Shown one piece after another: positions 41,533 through 49,511 of a stretch of DNA of 56,321 nucleotides. The notes beneath the pieces are model-generated. The model saw only the letters and a program-made list of their open reading frames with translations, was not told the origin of the DNA and did not search any database. The translations under genes were made by a program, and so were the position numbers. Each line of letters begins with the position of its first letter. Within the stretch, counting starts at the first letter, position 1. This stretch comes from Opitutaceae bacterium (lineage in GTDB: Bacteria; Verrucomicrobiota; Verrucomicrobiia; Opitutales; Opitutaceae), in the NCBI GenBank assembly GCA_005792355.1, contig SXSC01000063.1:1-56321 (forward strand). Reading direction: 5' to 3'.

Positions 41533-41925
41533 ATGGGTCTCTTCTACGTTGGCTGCAAAGTGGAAAACCACAAAGACGGCAAATCCGCCGTCATCCCGCG
41601 ACTCATGGTCGATTCGGGTTCGCAGTTCACGTGGGTCGATGCCAAGATACTGGAGAGGATCGGCATCGAACGCCGGAAAAAAGATCTCCAGATTCAAATG
41701 GCCAATGGCCAGGTCATCACGCGATCGGTTGGCTACGTCATCCTGCGGGTCGACAAGACCGAGACCACGGACGAAGTGGTGTTTGGCGATCCGGGAGACT
41801 TGTCGCTGCTGGGCTGCCGGGCCCTCGAAGGCCTGAACCTGCGGGTCGATGCCCGCGCGAAGCGCCTGGCAGCCGCCGGGCCAATCATCGCGGCCACGGC
41901 CATCAAGCTCCGACTGCGCAAATGA
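41533..41925 (+). CDS. Retropepsin-like (clan AA) aspartyl protease
   Basis: A 130-residue protein. LMVDSGSQFTWVDAKIL contains the D-S/T-G active-site triad with hydrophobic flanks, and DLSLLGCRALEGLNLRVD matches the second conserved LLG motif of clan AA single-domain proteases. Such proteins dimerise like viral retropepsins; bacterial function is mostly unknown. No signal peptide. Its TGA overlaps the ATG of the next gene (ATGA), so the pair is translationally coupled. The partner is a secreted amidohydrolase. Confidence 0.85.
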   Translation: MGLFYVGCKVENHKDGKSAVIPRLMVDSGSQFTWVDAKILERIGIERRKKDLQIQMANGQVITRSVGYVILRVDKTETTDEVVFGDPGDLSLLGCRALEGLNLRVDARAKRLAAAGPIIAATAIKLRLRK

Positions 41926-43670
41926 GCTCGCTGCGGACGGATCGGCCCCGGAAAAAACGCATCCTCGCGGCCGCAGTGCTGGCCCTGGCCCCGTTGTGCG
42001 CCGCCCAGGAGGCGCCGCCCGATGCCATCTTCCACAGCGGCAAGGTCGTCACCGCCGATGCCGGCTTCAGCGTGCGGGAGGCCTTCGCGGTGCGCGCCGG
42101 GCGGATCGTCGCCGTCGGCGGCACGGCCGAGCTGCGCCGGCTCGCGCGCCCGGGCCAGACGCAGCTGCACGATCTCGGCGGCAAGATGGTGCTGCCGGGG
42201 CTGATCGATTCCCACGTGCACGCGCCGGCGGCCGCGATGTTCGAATTCGATCACGAGGTGCCCGACATGGAGACGATCGCCGACGTGCTCGCGTACATTT
42301 CCGCGCGGGCGAGGATCGTCCCCGCGGGGGAGTGGATCCAAACCTCGCAGGTCTTCATCACGCGGCTCAAGGAGGCCCGCTACCCGACCCGCGCCGAGCT
42401 CGACGCGGCGGCGCCGAAGCATCCCGTGAATTTTCGCACCGGACCCGACAACATGCTGAACACGCTCGCGCTCGCGCAGTGCGGCTTCGATCGCAATTTC
42501 GCGGTGAAGGACAGCGGCCCGGGTTATCTGGAAAAGGACGCGAACGGCGAACCCAACGGGCTCACGCGTGGAATCGGGCGATACATCAAGGTTCCCAGCG
42601 GCCGGGCGGCGACCGACGCGGAGCAGCAGGCCCGGCTGCAGGCGTTGTTTCGCGACTACAATCAGATCGGCTTCACGGCGATCGCCGATCGCGGCGCTTC
42701 GCCCTCCTCGATCGCGCAGTACGAGAAATTGCGGGCGGCGGGCGGCCTCACCGTGCGCGTGGCGATGTCGCAGACGATTCCGACCGTCGGCGCCATGGAG
42801 TCGATCTTGGCGGCCATCGATCAGATCGCCGCGAGCCCGTTGCGCCGCGAGGACGCCTGGCTGCGTCTGATCGGCACCAAGATCTGGCTCGACGGCGGCA
42901 TGCTCACGGGCAGCGCCTACATGCTGCAGCCGTGGGGAAAAAACGAAAACTACGGCATCCGCGACGACGCCTACCGTGGCGTGCTCAACGTGCCGCCCGA
43001 CCGTCTCCTCCCCATGGTGCGGCGCGTCGCCGGGCACGGACTGCAGTTCACCGCGCACGCGGTCGGCGATGCCGCGGGCGCGACGCTGCTCGACGCCTAC
43101 GAGACGGTGAATCGCGAGCAGCCGATTCGTTCGCTGCGCATGGGCATCACGCACTCGAACTTCATGACGCGCGAGACGGTGGAGCAGTCGGCGCGTCTCG
43201 GGGTGGTTCTCGATATCCAGCCCATCTGGCTCTATCTCGACACCCGCACGCTGGTGCAACAATTTGGCTACGACCGGCTCCGCTATTTTCAACCGCTCCG
43301 GAGCATTCTCGCCGCCGGCGGCATGACGGGCGGCGGCTCCGACCACATGCTGAAGATCGGCGACCTGCGGGCGATCAACCCGTACAATCCCTTCCTCGCG
43401 ATGTGGACGACGATCACACGGCAGGCGAAATGGCACGAGGGGAAGCTCCATCCCGAGGAGGCGCTCACGCGCCGGCAGGCGATCGAGTTCTACACCCGCA
43501 ACAACGCCTTCCTGCTCTTCTGGGAGAAGGAGCTGGGCTCGCTCGAGCCCGGCAAACGTGCCGACTTCATCGTCGTCGATCGCGACCTGCTCACGTGTTC
43601 CGACGATGCCGTGAAGGACACCAAGGTGCTGCAAACCTGGATCGAGGGAAAATCGGTCTATCGGCGGTAG
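41922..43670 (+). CDS. Secreted YtcJ-type amidohydrolase
   Basis: A 582-residue metal-dependent hydrolase. Signal segment KRILAAAVLALAPLCAAQ, then the amidohydrolase-3 pattern: IFHSGKVVTADAGFSVREAF, MVLPGLIDSHVHAP with the HxH metal pair near residue 97, HAVGDAAG later, and C-terminal GSLEPGKRADFIVVDRDLL. YtcJ-like enzymes hydrolyse N-acyl or cyclic amides; substrate unknown. Start at ATG 41922 overlaps the protease gene by four bases. Another YtcJ-type gene lies at 46275-48026, so the cluster carries two. Confidence 0.9.
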   Translation: MSSLRTDRPRKKRILAAAVLALAPLCAAQEAPPDAIFHSGKVVTADAGFSVREAFAVRAGRIVAVGGTAELRRLARPGQTQLHDLGGKMVLPGLIDSHVHAPAAAMFEFDHEVPDMETIADVLAYISARARIVPAGEWIQTSQVFITRLKEARYPTRAELDAAAPKHPVNFRTGPDNMLNTLALAQCGFDRNFAVKDSGPGYLEKDANGEPNGLTRGIGRYIKVPSGRAATDAEQQARLQALFRDYNQIGFTAIADRGASPSSIAQYEKLRAAGGLTVRVAMSQTIPTVGAMESILAAIDQIAASPLRREDAWLRLIGTKIWLDGGMLTGSAYMLQPWGKNENYGIRDDAYRGVLNVPPDRLLPMVRRVAGHGLQFTAHAVGDAAGATLLDAYETVNREQPIRSLRMGITHSNFMTRETVEQSARLGVVLDIQPIWLYLDTRTLVQQFGYDRLRYFQPLRSILAAGGMTGGGSDHMLKIGDLRAINPYNPFLAMWTTITRQAKWHEGKLHPEEALTRRQAIEFYTRNNAFLLFWEKELGSLEPGKRADFIVVDRDLLTCSDDAVKDTKVLQTWIEGKSVYRR

Positions 43671-43979
43671 GGCGGGCGGGGGCGAGCGCCGCCGCGCGCG
43701 ATTACCCTGATTGAGTGCCAGTGCCGATTAAGGCGGAGCATCGAGTTTTCTTCGCACGCTCTCCGGTCAGGCCGTTGGGGATCCGGCCTTCGCGCAAGCC
43801 GGCGGCGGTCATCGCAACGGGCTCCACCTCGGACTGAATCGCACGGATCGGTAGCCCGCCCCCCGGCGGCCTTACCCCCAATTTCGGGTATAAGGGCCGC
43901 TCGACGGCCGGCGGGGCGCGATCGCTTCATCACTCACGCCCGCGCGTGTCAGCGCGCGGCACTCACCACCAGCCCGTCC
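43671..43979. other. Intergenic region upstream of ligA-like gene
   Basis: 309 bp, no supported gene. A minus-strand frame reads AAGLREGRIPNGLTGERAKK TR near 43750-43810; it seems protein-like but short, with no start or family. The promoter of the ligase gene is expected here. Confidence 0.4.
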
Positions 43980-45986
43980 ATGAAAACAAAATACCTCGCC
44001 AGCTTCTGTCTTCTCGGGGCCTCGTTGCTCGCCGCCCCCGCCGCCGATCCCGCGCTCGTCGCCCGTCAGCAGATCGCGGATCTCCGCCGTGAAATCGCGC
44101 GCCACGACGACCGCTATCACCGGCAGGCCGCGCCCGCAATCAGCGACGCCGATTTCGACGCGCTGAAGCGGCGCCTCGCCGGCCTCGAGCGGGAGCATCC
44201 CGCCGCGGCCGTCACGGCTCCGGCCCCGCCGGAAATCGGCGACGACCGTACCGGGCTGTTTCGGACGCAACCTCACCGCGAGCGCATGCTGAGTCTCGAG
44301 AAGGCCTTTAAGGAGGCCGATCTGCGGGCGTGGCATGCGCGACTGGCGAAGCGGCTTGGTCGCGAGGACCTCAGTTATGTCATCGAACCGAAATACGACG
44401 GGCTTGCCGTCAGCCTGACCTACGTGCGGGGCCGTCTGATCCGCGCCGTCACGCGGGGCAACGGGAGCGAGGGCGATGACATCACGGCCAATGTCATCCA
44501 GATGGCCGGTCTGCCGCGGGAGCTGGCGGGCGATCCGTTGCCGGAGTTCATCGAGGTGCGGGGGGAGGTGTACGTGCCGTTCGACACCTTTGCCCGGGTG
44601 AATGCGGCCCGCGAGGCGGCGGGCGAGACGTTGTTCGCCAACCCGCGCAACCTCGCCGCGGGCACGGTCCGCCAGCTCGATGCGCAGGAAGTCGCGGGCC
44701 GCGGTCTGCGCCTCGTGTGTTATGCCGTGGGCGGGTGCGAACCGCGGGCGGCGTTGCCGGCGACCCAGCGCGAGCTCACGCGCCAGTTCAGGGCCTGGGG
44801 GCTGCCGGCCATCGAGGAATCCTGGTCGGCCGGCGGCAGCCACGAAATGGTGCTCGCCGTCGCCGCGTGCGGACGCGCGCGCGGCGTGCTCGCGTTTCCC
44901 GTCGACGGCGCCGTCGTGAAACTGGATTCGCTGGCGCTGCAGCGCGAAGTCGGTGCGGGCGAAAACTCTCCGCGCTGGGCGATCGCGTTCAAGTTCGCGC
45001 CGGAGCGGGCCGAGACGCAGGTGCTCGCCATCACGATCCAGGTGGGCCGCACCGGGGTGTTCACGCCCGTGGCTGAACTGGCGCCGGTGCGCCTCGCGGG
45101 AACCACCGTCGCGCGGGCGACGCTGCACAACCGCGACGAGATCGGGCGAAAAGACATCCGGGTCGGTGACACCGTCTACGTCGAGAAGGCCGGCGAGATT
45201 ATTCCCGCGATCGTCGGGGTGAATCACGCGCGCCGGCCGGCGGGCGCGTCGCCGTTTGTGTTTCCCGAAAAATGTCCGGACTGCGGCGCGGGCGTGGCGC
45301 AGCGGGCCGGGGAAGTGGCGGCGCGTTGTGGCAACGCGACCTGTCCCGCGCAGCTGCGCCGTCGGATCGAGCACTTTGCCTCGAAGGCCTGCGTCGACAT
45401 CGAGGGTCTCGGGCCCGCGATGATCGAGGCGTTGGTGACCAAGGGCTGGGTGAAGGATTTGCCTGACCTCTATCGGCTGTATCGCCCGGACTTGCTGACG
45501 GTGGGGCGGAACAACGCGCCGTCGGTCGATCGCCTCCTCGCGGCGATCGAGGCGAGCAAACGCGTGGAATTGTGGCGCGTGATCCATGGGCTCGGCCTGC
45601 CCCAAGTCGGGGCGGTGGCCGCCCGGGAGCTGGCCCGGAAACATCGCAGTCTCGCGGCGCTCGCGGTCGCGGAGCCGCGCCACCAGGTGCTGATCGCCTC
45701 CTTGTTGGAGGCCGGAGTGCGACCGGTCGTGCCGGGCAGTGATGGCACGCGCCTAGAGGGGAAGACGTTTGTTCTCACCGGCACACTGCCGACTCTCTCC
45801 CGGGCGCAGGCCACGGGGAAGATCGAGGCGGCCGGCGGCCACGTCGCGGGCAGCGTGGGTCGACGCACGCACTACGTCGTCGTGGGCGCCGACTCCGGCA
45901 CCAAGCGGGAAGAGGCGCGGAAGCTGGGTGTGCCGGAGATCGACGAGGCCGGGCTGCTGCGACTGCTGGCGGAACCGAACCAGTAG
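43980..45986 (+). CDS. ligA: NAD-dependent DNA ligase with predicted signal peptide (LigA paralogue)
   Basis: A 668-residue LigA-family protein. Relative to E. coli LigA it has about 24 extra N-terminal residues forming a Sec-type leader: KTK, then YLASFCLLGASLLAAPA. Domain Ia keeps the NMN-site residues as Y46, H47, D56 and D60, with F59 replacing Tyr. The AMP-accepting lysine is K138 in EPKYDG. RGEVYVP, FANPRNLAAGTVRQLD, PVDGAVVKLD and PRWAIAFKFAPE are intact. OB fold follows, then zinc Cys 432, 435, 450, 455, helix-hairpin-helix region (about 465-580, lacking one expected segment) and BRCT (590-664). It should join nicks with NAD+, but the leader predicts a periplasmic location. ATG 43980 is the only sensible start; there is no shorter Met before domain Ia. 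Possibly an accessory ligase besides the replicative one. Confidence 0.93.
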   Translation: MKTKYLASFCLLGASLLAAPAADPALVARQQIADLRREIARHDDRYHRQAAPAISDADFDALKRRLAGLEREHPAAAVTAPAPPEIGDDRTGLFRTQPHRERMLSLEKAFKEADLRAWHARLAKRLGREDLSYVIEPKYDGLAVSLTYVRGRLIRAVTRGNGSEGDDITANVIQMAGLPRELAGDPLPEFIEVRGEVYVPFDTFARVNAAREAAGETLFANPRNLAAGTVRQLDAQEVAGRGLRLVCYAVGGCEPRAALPATQRELTRQFRAWGLPAIEESWSAGGSHEMVLAVAACGRARGVLAFPVDGAVVKLDSLALQREVGAGENSPRWAIAFKFAPERAETQVLAITIQVGRTGVFTPVAELAPVRLAGTTVARATLHNRDEIGRKDIRVGDTVYVEKAGEIIPAIVGVNHARRPAGASPFVFPEKCPDCGAGVAQRAGEVAARCGNATCPAQLRRRIEHFASKACVDIEGLGPAMIEALVTKGWVKDLPDLYRLYRPDLLTVGRNNAPSVDRLLAAIEASKRVELWRVIHGLGLPQVGAVAARELARKHRSLAALAVAEPRHQVLIASLLEAGVRPVVPGSDGTRLEGKTFVLTGTLPTLSRAQATGKIEAAGGHVAGSVGRRTHYVVVGADSGTKREEARKLGVPEIDEAGLLRLLAEPNQ

Positions 45987-46233
45987 TCGCGTGCTGCGCG
46001 TGCCGTCTCCCGCCGCAAGCGACACCACCGAAAGGTGGAGCCCGATGTCCCCAGCGGGCTTCAGGGCTGAATTCGGAACCCGGACCGGAGTGCAACCCCC
46101 AGTGAAAGTTTGACCAGTCTCGCCCGTGGCGATTCGTTTTGCGGTGTGCACGCGACCCCACGTCAACCGACCGCGATCAGGTTCACCTCCGGTGTACGCC
46201 CCTCCGCGCTGACATTGAGCGCCGCAGCGCCAG

Positions 46234-46333
46234 GAGAGCGGCGGTTGCCTAACCGCCGGCGTGCGGCGCAGGCCATGGGCGTTTGGGCAAGCGCCCCTCC
46301 CTCGGCCGGCCAACGTCATCCGGCGGATGCGCC
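46234..46333. repeat. Two-hairpin dispersed repeat, family A copy 4
   Basis: GAGCGGCGGTTGCCTAACCG then CCGGCGTGCGGCGCAGGCCA and GGGCGTTTGGGCAAGCGCCC then CTCCCTCGG, ending GGCGGATGCGCC. The ATG used for the next gene lies inside it. The interval 45987-46233 has no other supported feature. Confidence 0.8.
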
Positions 46334-48026
46334 TCTTTCCGGCCCACGCCTGGATCATTCGATCCTCCGCACGATTTTCTTCATCATTGCCGCGATCGCG
46401 CTGACGAACGCCGTGCGTGCGGCGGCGTTGGTGCTCACCCAGGGCCGGGTGTACACGGGCGACGCGAAACAACCCCGGGCCGAGGCGGTGCTCGCGGTGG
46501 ACGGGCGCATCGCCTTTGTGGGTGGCGCCGCCGAGGCCCAGCGCCGGGCGCCCGCCGGTGCCCGGGTGATCGATCTGGCCGGTCGCACCGTCTTCCCGGG
46601 GTTCGTCGACGCCCATGCGCATCTCGTCGGCATCGGATTTCGTGAGTTGAACTTCAACCTCGAGGGCACGGCCGGCCTCGGCGAATTGCAGGAGAAACTG
46701 CGCCGTCGCGCCGCCAGTGAGCCGGGCCCGGGCGGTTGGATCGTCGGGCGCGGCTGGATCGAGTCGCAGTGGTCGCCCCCGAAATTTCCCACGCGGGCCG
46801 ACCTCGATGCGGTGGTGCCCGATCGCCCCGTGGTGCTCACCCGCGCGGATGGCCACGCGTTGGTCGCAAATTCGCGCGCGCTCGCCCTCGCGCGCATCGA
46901 TCGCACGACACCGAATCCCTCGGGCGGCGAAATCCTGCGCGACGCGAACGGCGAGGCGACCGGCCTCCTGATTGATCAGGCGATGGACCTGGTGCGACGG
47001 CTCGTCCCGGGTGCGACCGAGGCCGAGACAGCCCGGGCGATCGTGATCGGGGCTGAACGCGAGGTGCGGCTCGGTTGGACGCAGATTCACGTGGCTGGCG
47101 CGAGCACGAGCGAGGTGCGGCTGCTCCAGCGTTTGAGCGCTGAAGGGAAAACCAAGCTGCGCCTGTTTGTCGCCGTGAGCGGACCTGGTGCCGCGGCGGA
47201 AGAATTGCTGGGCACTGGGTCCCTGGTCGGGGAGAACTGCAGGGTTCGCGGGATCAAGTGTTACATTGACGGCGCGCTCGGTTCGCGCGGCGCGGCGCTG
47301 CTGGAGCCCTATGCCGATGCCCCCGCGAGCCGCGGTCTTCTGCTCAACACCCCGGAGAAGCTGTTGCCGTTCTTTATCCGCGCGCTCCGGGCCGGCCTCC
47401 AGGTCCAGACCCACGCCATCGGCGACCGTGGCAACCGGCTCGTGCTCGATTTATACGAGCAGGCCTTCGCCGCCGTGCCGCCGGGCGAGCGGAAAGTTGC
47501 CGAACCGCGCTGGCGGATCGAACATGCCCAAGTGCTGCACGCCGACGACATCCCCCGTTTCAAGCGGCTCGGCGTCATCGCCTCGATGCAGCCGTCGCAT
47601 GCGATCGGGGATTTGTATTTTGCGCCCAGCCGGCTCGGTCCGGCCCGCCTCGGCGGCGCGTACGCCTGGCGCAGCCTGCTCGACGCCGGGGCGATCGTGG
47701 CGGGCGGATCCGATGCCCCGGTGGAGCGCGGCGAACCGATGATCGAATTCTACGCCGCGGTCGCCCGCCGGGCGCCCGATGGTTTCGCCAACGCCGACTG
47801 GCGCCGTGAGCAGCGGGTCACGCGGGCCGAGGCGTTGAAGCTGTTCACGCTCGGGCCGGCGTTTGCGTCGTTCGAGGAAAAAGAGCGCGGCAGCATCGAG
47901 GTGGGCAAGGTCGCCGACTTCACCGTGCTCTCGGCCGACATCCTGGAGATTCCCGAGGCGGAGATTTTGAAAACCCGGTGCGTGATGACCGTGATCGCCG
48001 GCGCGATCGTGTGGGAGCAACGGTAG
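46275..48026 (+). CDS. Secreted YtcJ-type amidohydrolase (second copy)
   Basis: About 583 residues. A signal-like segment SILRTIFFIIAAIALTNAVR precedes the amidohydrolase-3 domain: LTQGRVYTGDAKQPRAEAVL, TVFPGFVDAHAHLVGIGFRE with the HxH pair, HAIGDRGNR, RIEHAQVL, GGSDAPVERGEP and C-terminal GSIEVGKVADFTVLS. The start is difficult. Going upstream from the signal segment, the first in-frame ATG is at 46275, inside a family A repeat, giving an untypical 35-residue extension. GTG 46413 would give a leaderless protein. A rare start codon is possible. It is followed after two bases by the Nramp-like transporter, so they probably form an operon. Confidence 0.87.
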   Translation: MGVWASAPPSAGQRHPADAPLSGPRLDHSILRTIFFIIAAIALTNAVRAAALVLTQGRVYTGDAKQPRAEAVLAVDGRIAFVGGAAEAQRRAPAGARVIDLAGRTVFPGFVDAHAHLVGIGFRELNFNLEGTAGLGELQEKLRRRAASEPGPGGWIVGRGWIESQWSPPKFPTRADLDAVVPDRPVVLTRADGHALVANSRALALARIDRTTPNPSGGEILRDANGEATGLLIDQAMDLVRRLVPGATEAETARAIVIGAEREVRLGWTQIHVAGASTSEVRLLQRLSAEGKTKLRLFVAVSGPGAAAEELLGTGSLVGENCRVRGIKCYIDGALGSRGAALLEPYADAPASRGLLLNTPEKLLPFFIRALRAGLQVQTHAIGDRGNRLVLDLYEQAFAAVPPGERKVAEPRWRIEHAQVLHADDIPRFKRLGVIASMQPSHAIGDLYFAPSRLGPARLGGAYAWRSLLDAGAIVAGGSDAPVERGEPMIEFYAAVARRAPDGFANADWRREQRVTRAEALKLFTLGPAFASFEEKERGSIEVGKVADFTVLSADILEIPEAEILKTRCVMTVIAGAIVWEQR

Positions 48027-48028
48027 CC

Positions 48029-49333
48029 ATGGCCGCCGCCCTGCGCGACCGGCTCCGCTCCCTCGGTCCCGGGCTGGTCCTCGCGGCGGCCGGCATCGGC
48101 GCAGGGGACGTGGTCGTGGCGTCGGTCACCGGGATCAAATTTGGCACCACGCTGCTCTGGGCGGTCGTCTTCACGGTGGCGCTCAAATTTGTGGTTACCG
48201 AGGCGCTGGCCCGCTGGCAGCTGGCCACGGGTGAGACGATCGTGCGCGCCTGGGTGACGCGGTTGCCGCGCTGGGTCGCGGTGCTGTTCGCGGTGTACCT
48301 GCTGTTTTGGACCTTCCTGGTCGGGGCGTCGCTGAGCAGCGCCTGCGGGCTGGCGGGGGCGAGTATTTATCCCCGCCTGCCGACGCCGATCTGGGGCGCG
48401 CTGCACGCGGTGGTGGCCGCCTTGCTCGTCGGGCTCAACCGCTACGAGCGGTTCCAGCGCATGATGAAGGGGCTGGTCGCGTTGATGGCGCTGTGTGTGC
48501 TCGGCTGCGCCGTCGTGGCCGCTCCGCCGCTCGCGGAGGTGTTGCGCGGGCTGTTCATTCCCCGCATGCCGGCGGCGGGTGGCGGCCGGGCCGTGCTCGC
48601 CCTGCTGGGCGGCATCGGCGGCAGCCTGACGGTGGTCTGCTACGGCTATTGGATGCGGGCGGCGGCGTGGCGTGGCGCGGAAAAGCTGGCGACGATGCGC
48701 CTCGACCTGCGGCTCGCGTACGCCTTCACCGGGCTCTTTGGCATCGCGCTGATCGCGATCGCCGCCGGCGTCGAGGCGCAAGGTACCGGTGGCGCGCGGC
48801 TCGCCCTGGAAATCGCGGCTCGGCTCGAGTCGGTGGCGGGGCCGGCCGGCCGGTGGGTGTTTTTGGTCGGGTTCTGGGGCACGGTGTTCACCGCGATGCT
48901 CGGAGTCTGGCACGGTGTGCCGCAGATCTATGTGGACTTGGCGGGCGCGTGGCGGCGCGGCGCAAATGGAGGCCGGGTGCCCGGACCCGGCGAGCGACCG
49001 GCCGACGCGCCGGAGCAGGTTGAGGGCACGCCGCCTCCCTCGCGGGATCAGCGACGCGATCGCGGCGTTTATCTCGCCGCGCTGGGATTTCTCGCGGGCC
49101 CGCCGCTGGCGCTGCTGTGGTTCCGGCAGCCCGTCGCCGTGGTCGTGGCGTTCTCGGTCACGGGCGCGTTTGTGATGCCGTTTCTCGCGGGAACGCTCCT
49201 CTACCTCAACAACCGCCGTGACTGGATGGGGCTGCTCGCCAACCGCTGGCCGGGCAACACCGCGCTGGTCGTGTGCCTCATCGTCTTCGGCGCCGTGTGT
49301 GTGGTGGAAATTTGGTCGGCGCTTGGAGCATAG
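48029..49333 (+). CDS. Nramp-related membrane transporter
   Basis: A 434-residue integral membrane protein with about 11 helices. The opening LRSLGPGLVLAAAGIGAGDV belongs to Nramp (SLC11) proteins. However, the metal-binding DPGN of helix 1 is replaced by GAGD, and the helix 6 MPH is not evident (region GYWMRAAAW). Such divergent Nramp-like proteins in PVC bacteria may carry other substrates. A hydrophilic insert lies at residues 308-345 (GANGGRVPGPGERPADAPEQ). It starts two bases after the amidohydrolase stop, so it is cotranscribed and may import its cofactor or product. Confidence 0.87.
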   Translation: MAAALRDRLRSLGPGLVLAAAGIGAGDVVVASVTGIKFGTTLLWAVVFTVALKFVVTEALARWQLATGETIVRAWVTRLPRWVAVLFAVYLLFWTFLVGASLSSACGLAGASIYPRLPTPIWGALHAVVAALLVGLNRYERFQRMMKGLVALMALCVLGCAVVAAPPLAEVLRGLFIPRMPAAGGGRAVLALLGGIGGSLTVVCYGYWMRAAAWRGAEKLATMRLDLRLAYAFTGLFGIALIAIAAGVEAQGTGGARLALEIAARLESVAGPAGRWVFLVGFWGTVFTAMLGVWHGVPQIYVDLAGAWRRGANGGRVPGPGERPADAPEQVEGTPPPSRDQRRDRGVYLAALGFLAGPPLALLWFRQPVAVVVAFSVTGAFVMPFLAGTLLYLNNRRDWMGLLANRWPGNTALVVCLIVFGAVCVVEIWSALGA

Positions 49334-49511
49334 CGCGGGAGTTTTTGCATCGCGGCAACCGCAACCGAACGGCGCCACCCGGGACTTCATCGTGCCCGTA
49401 ATCGTTCCTCGTTCTCCCCGGAAAATCTCCGGGCGCTTGACGCAAGAGAAAGATTAGGAATCGGCGCAACCGGGGATTGCCTCGGGGCGCCCCGGCGGGT
49501 GTGCTGGCGGG

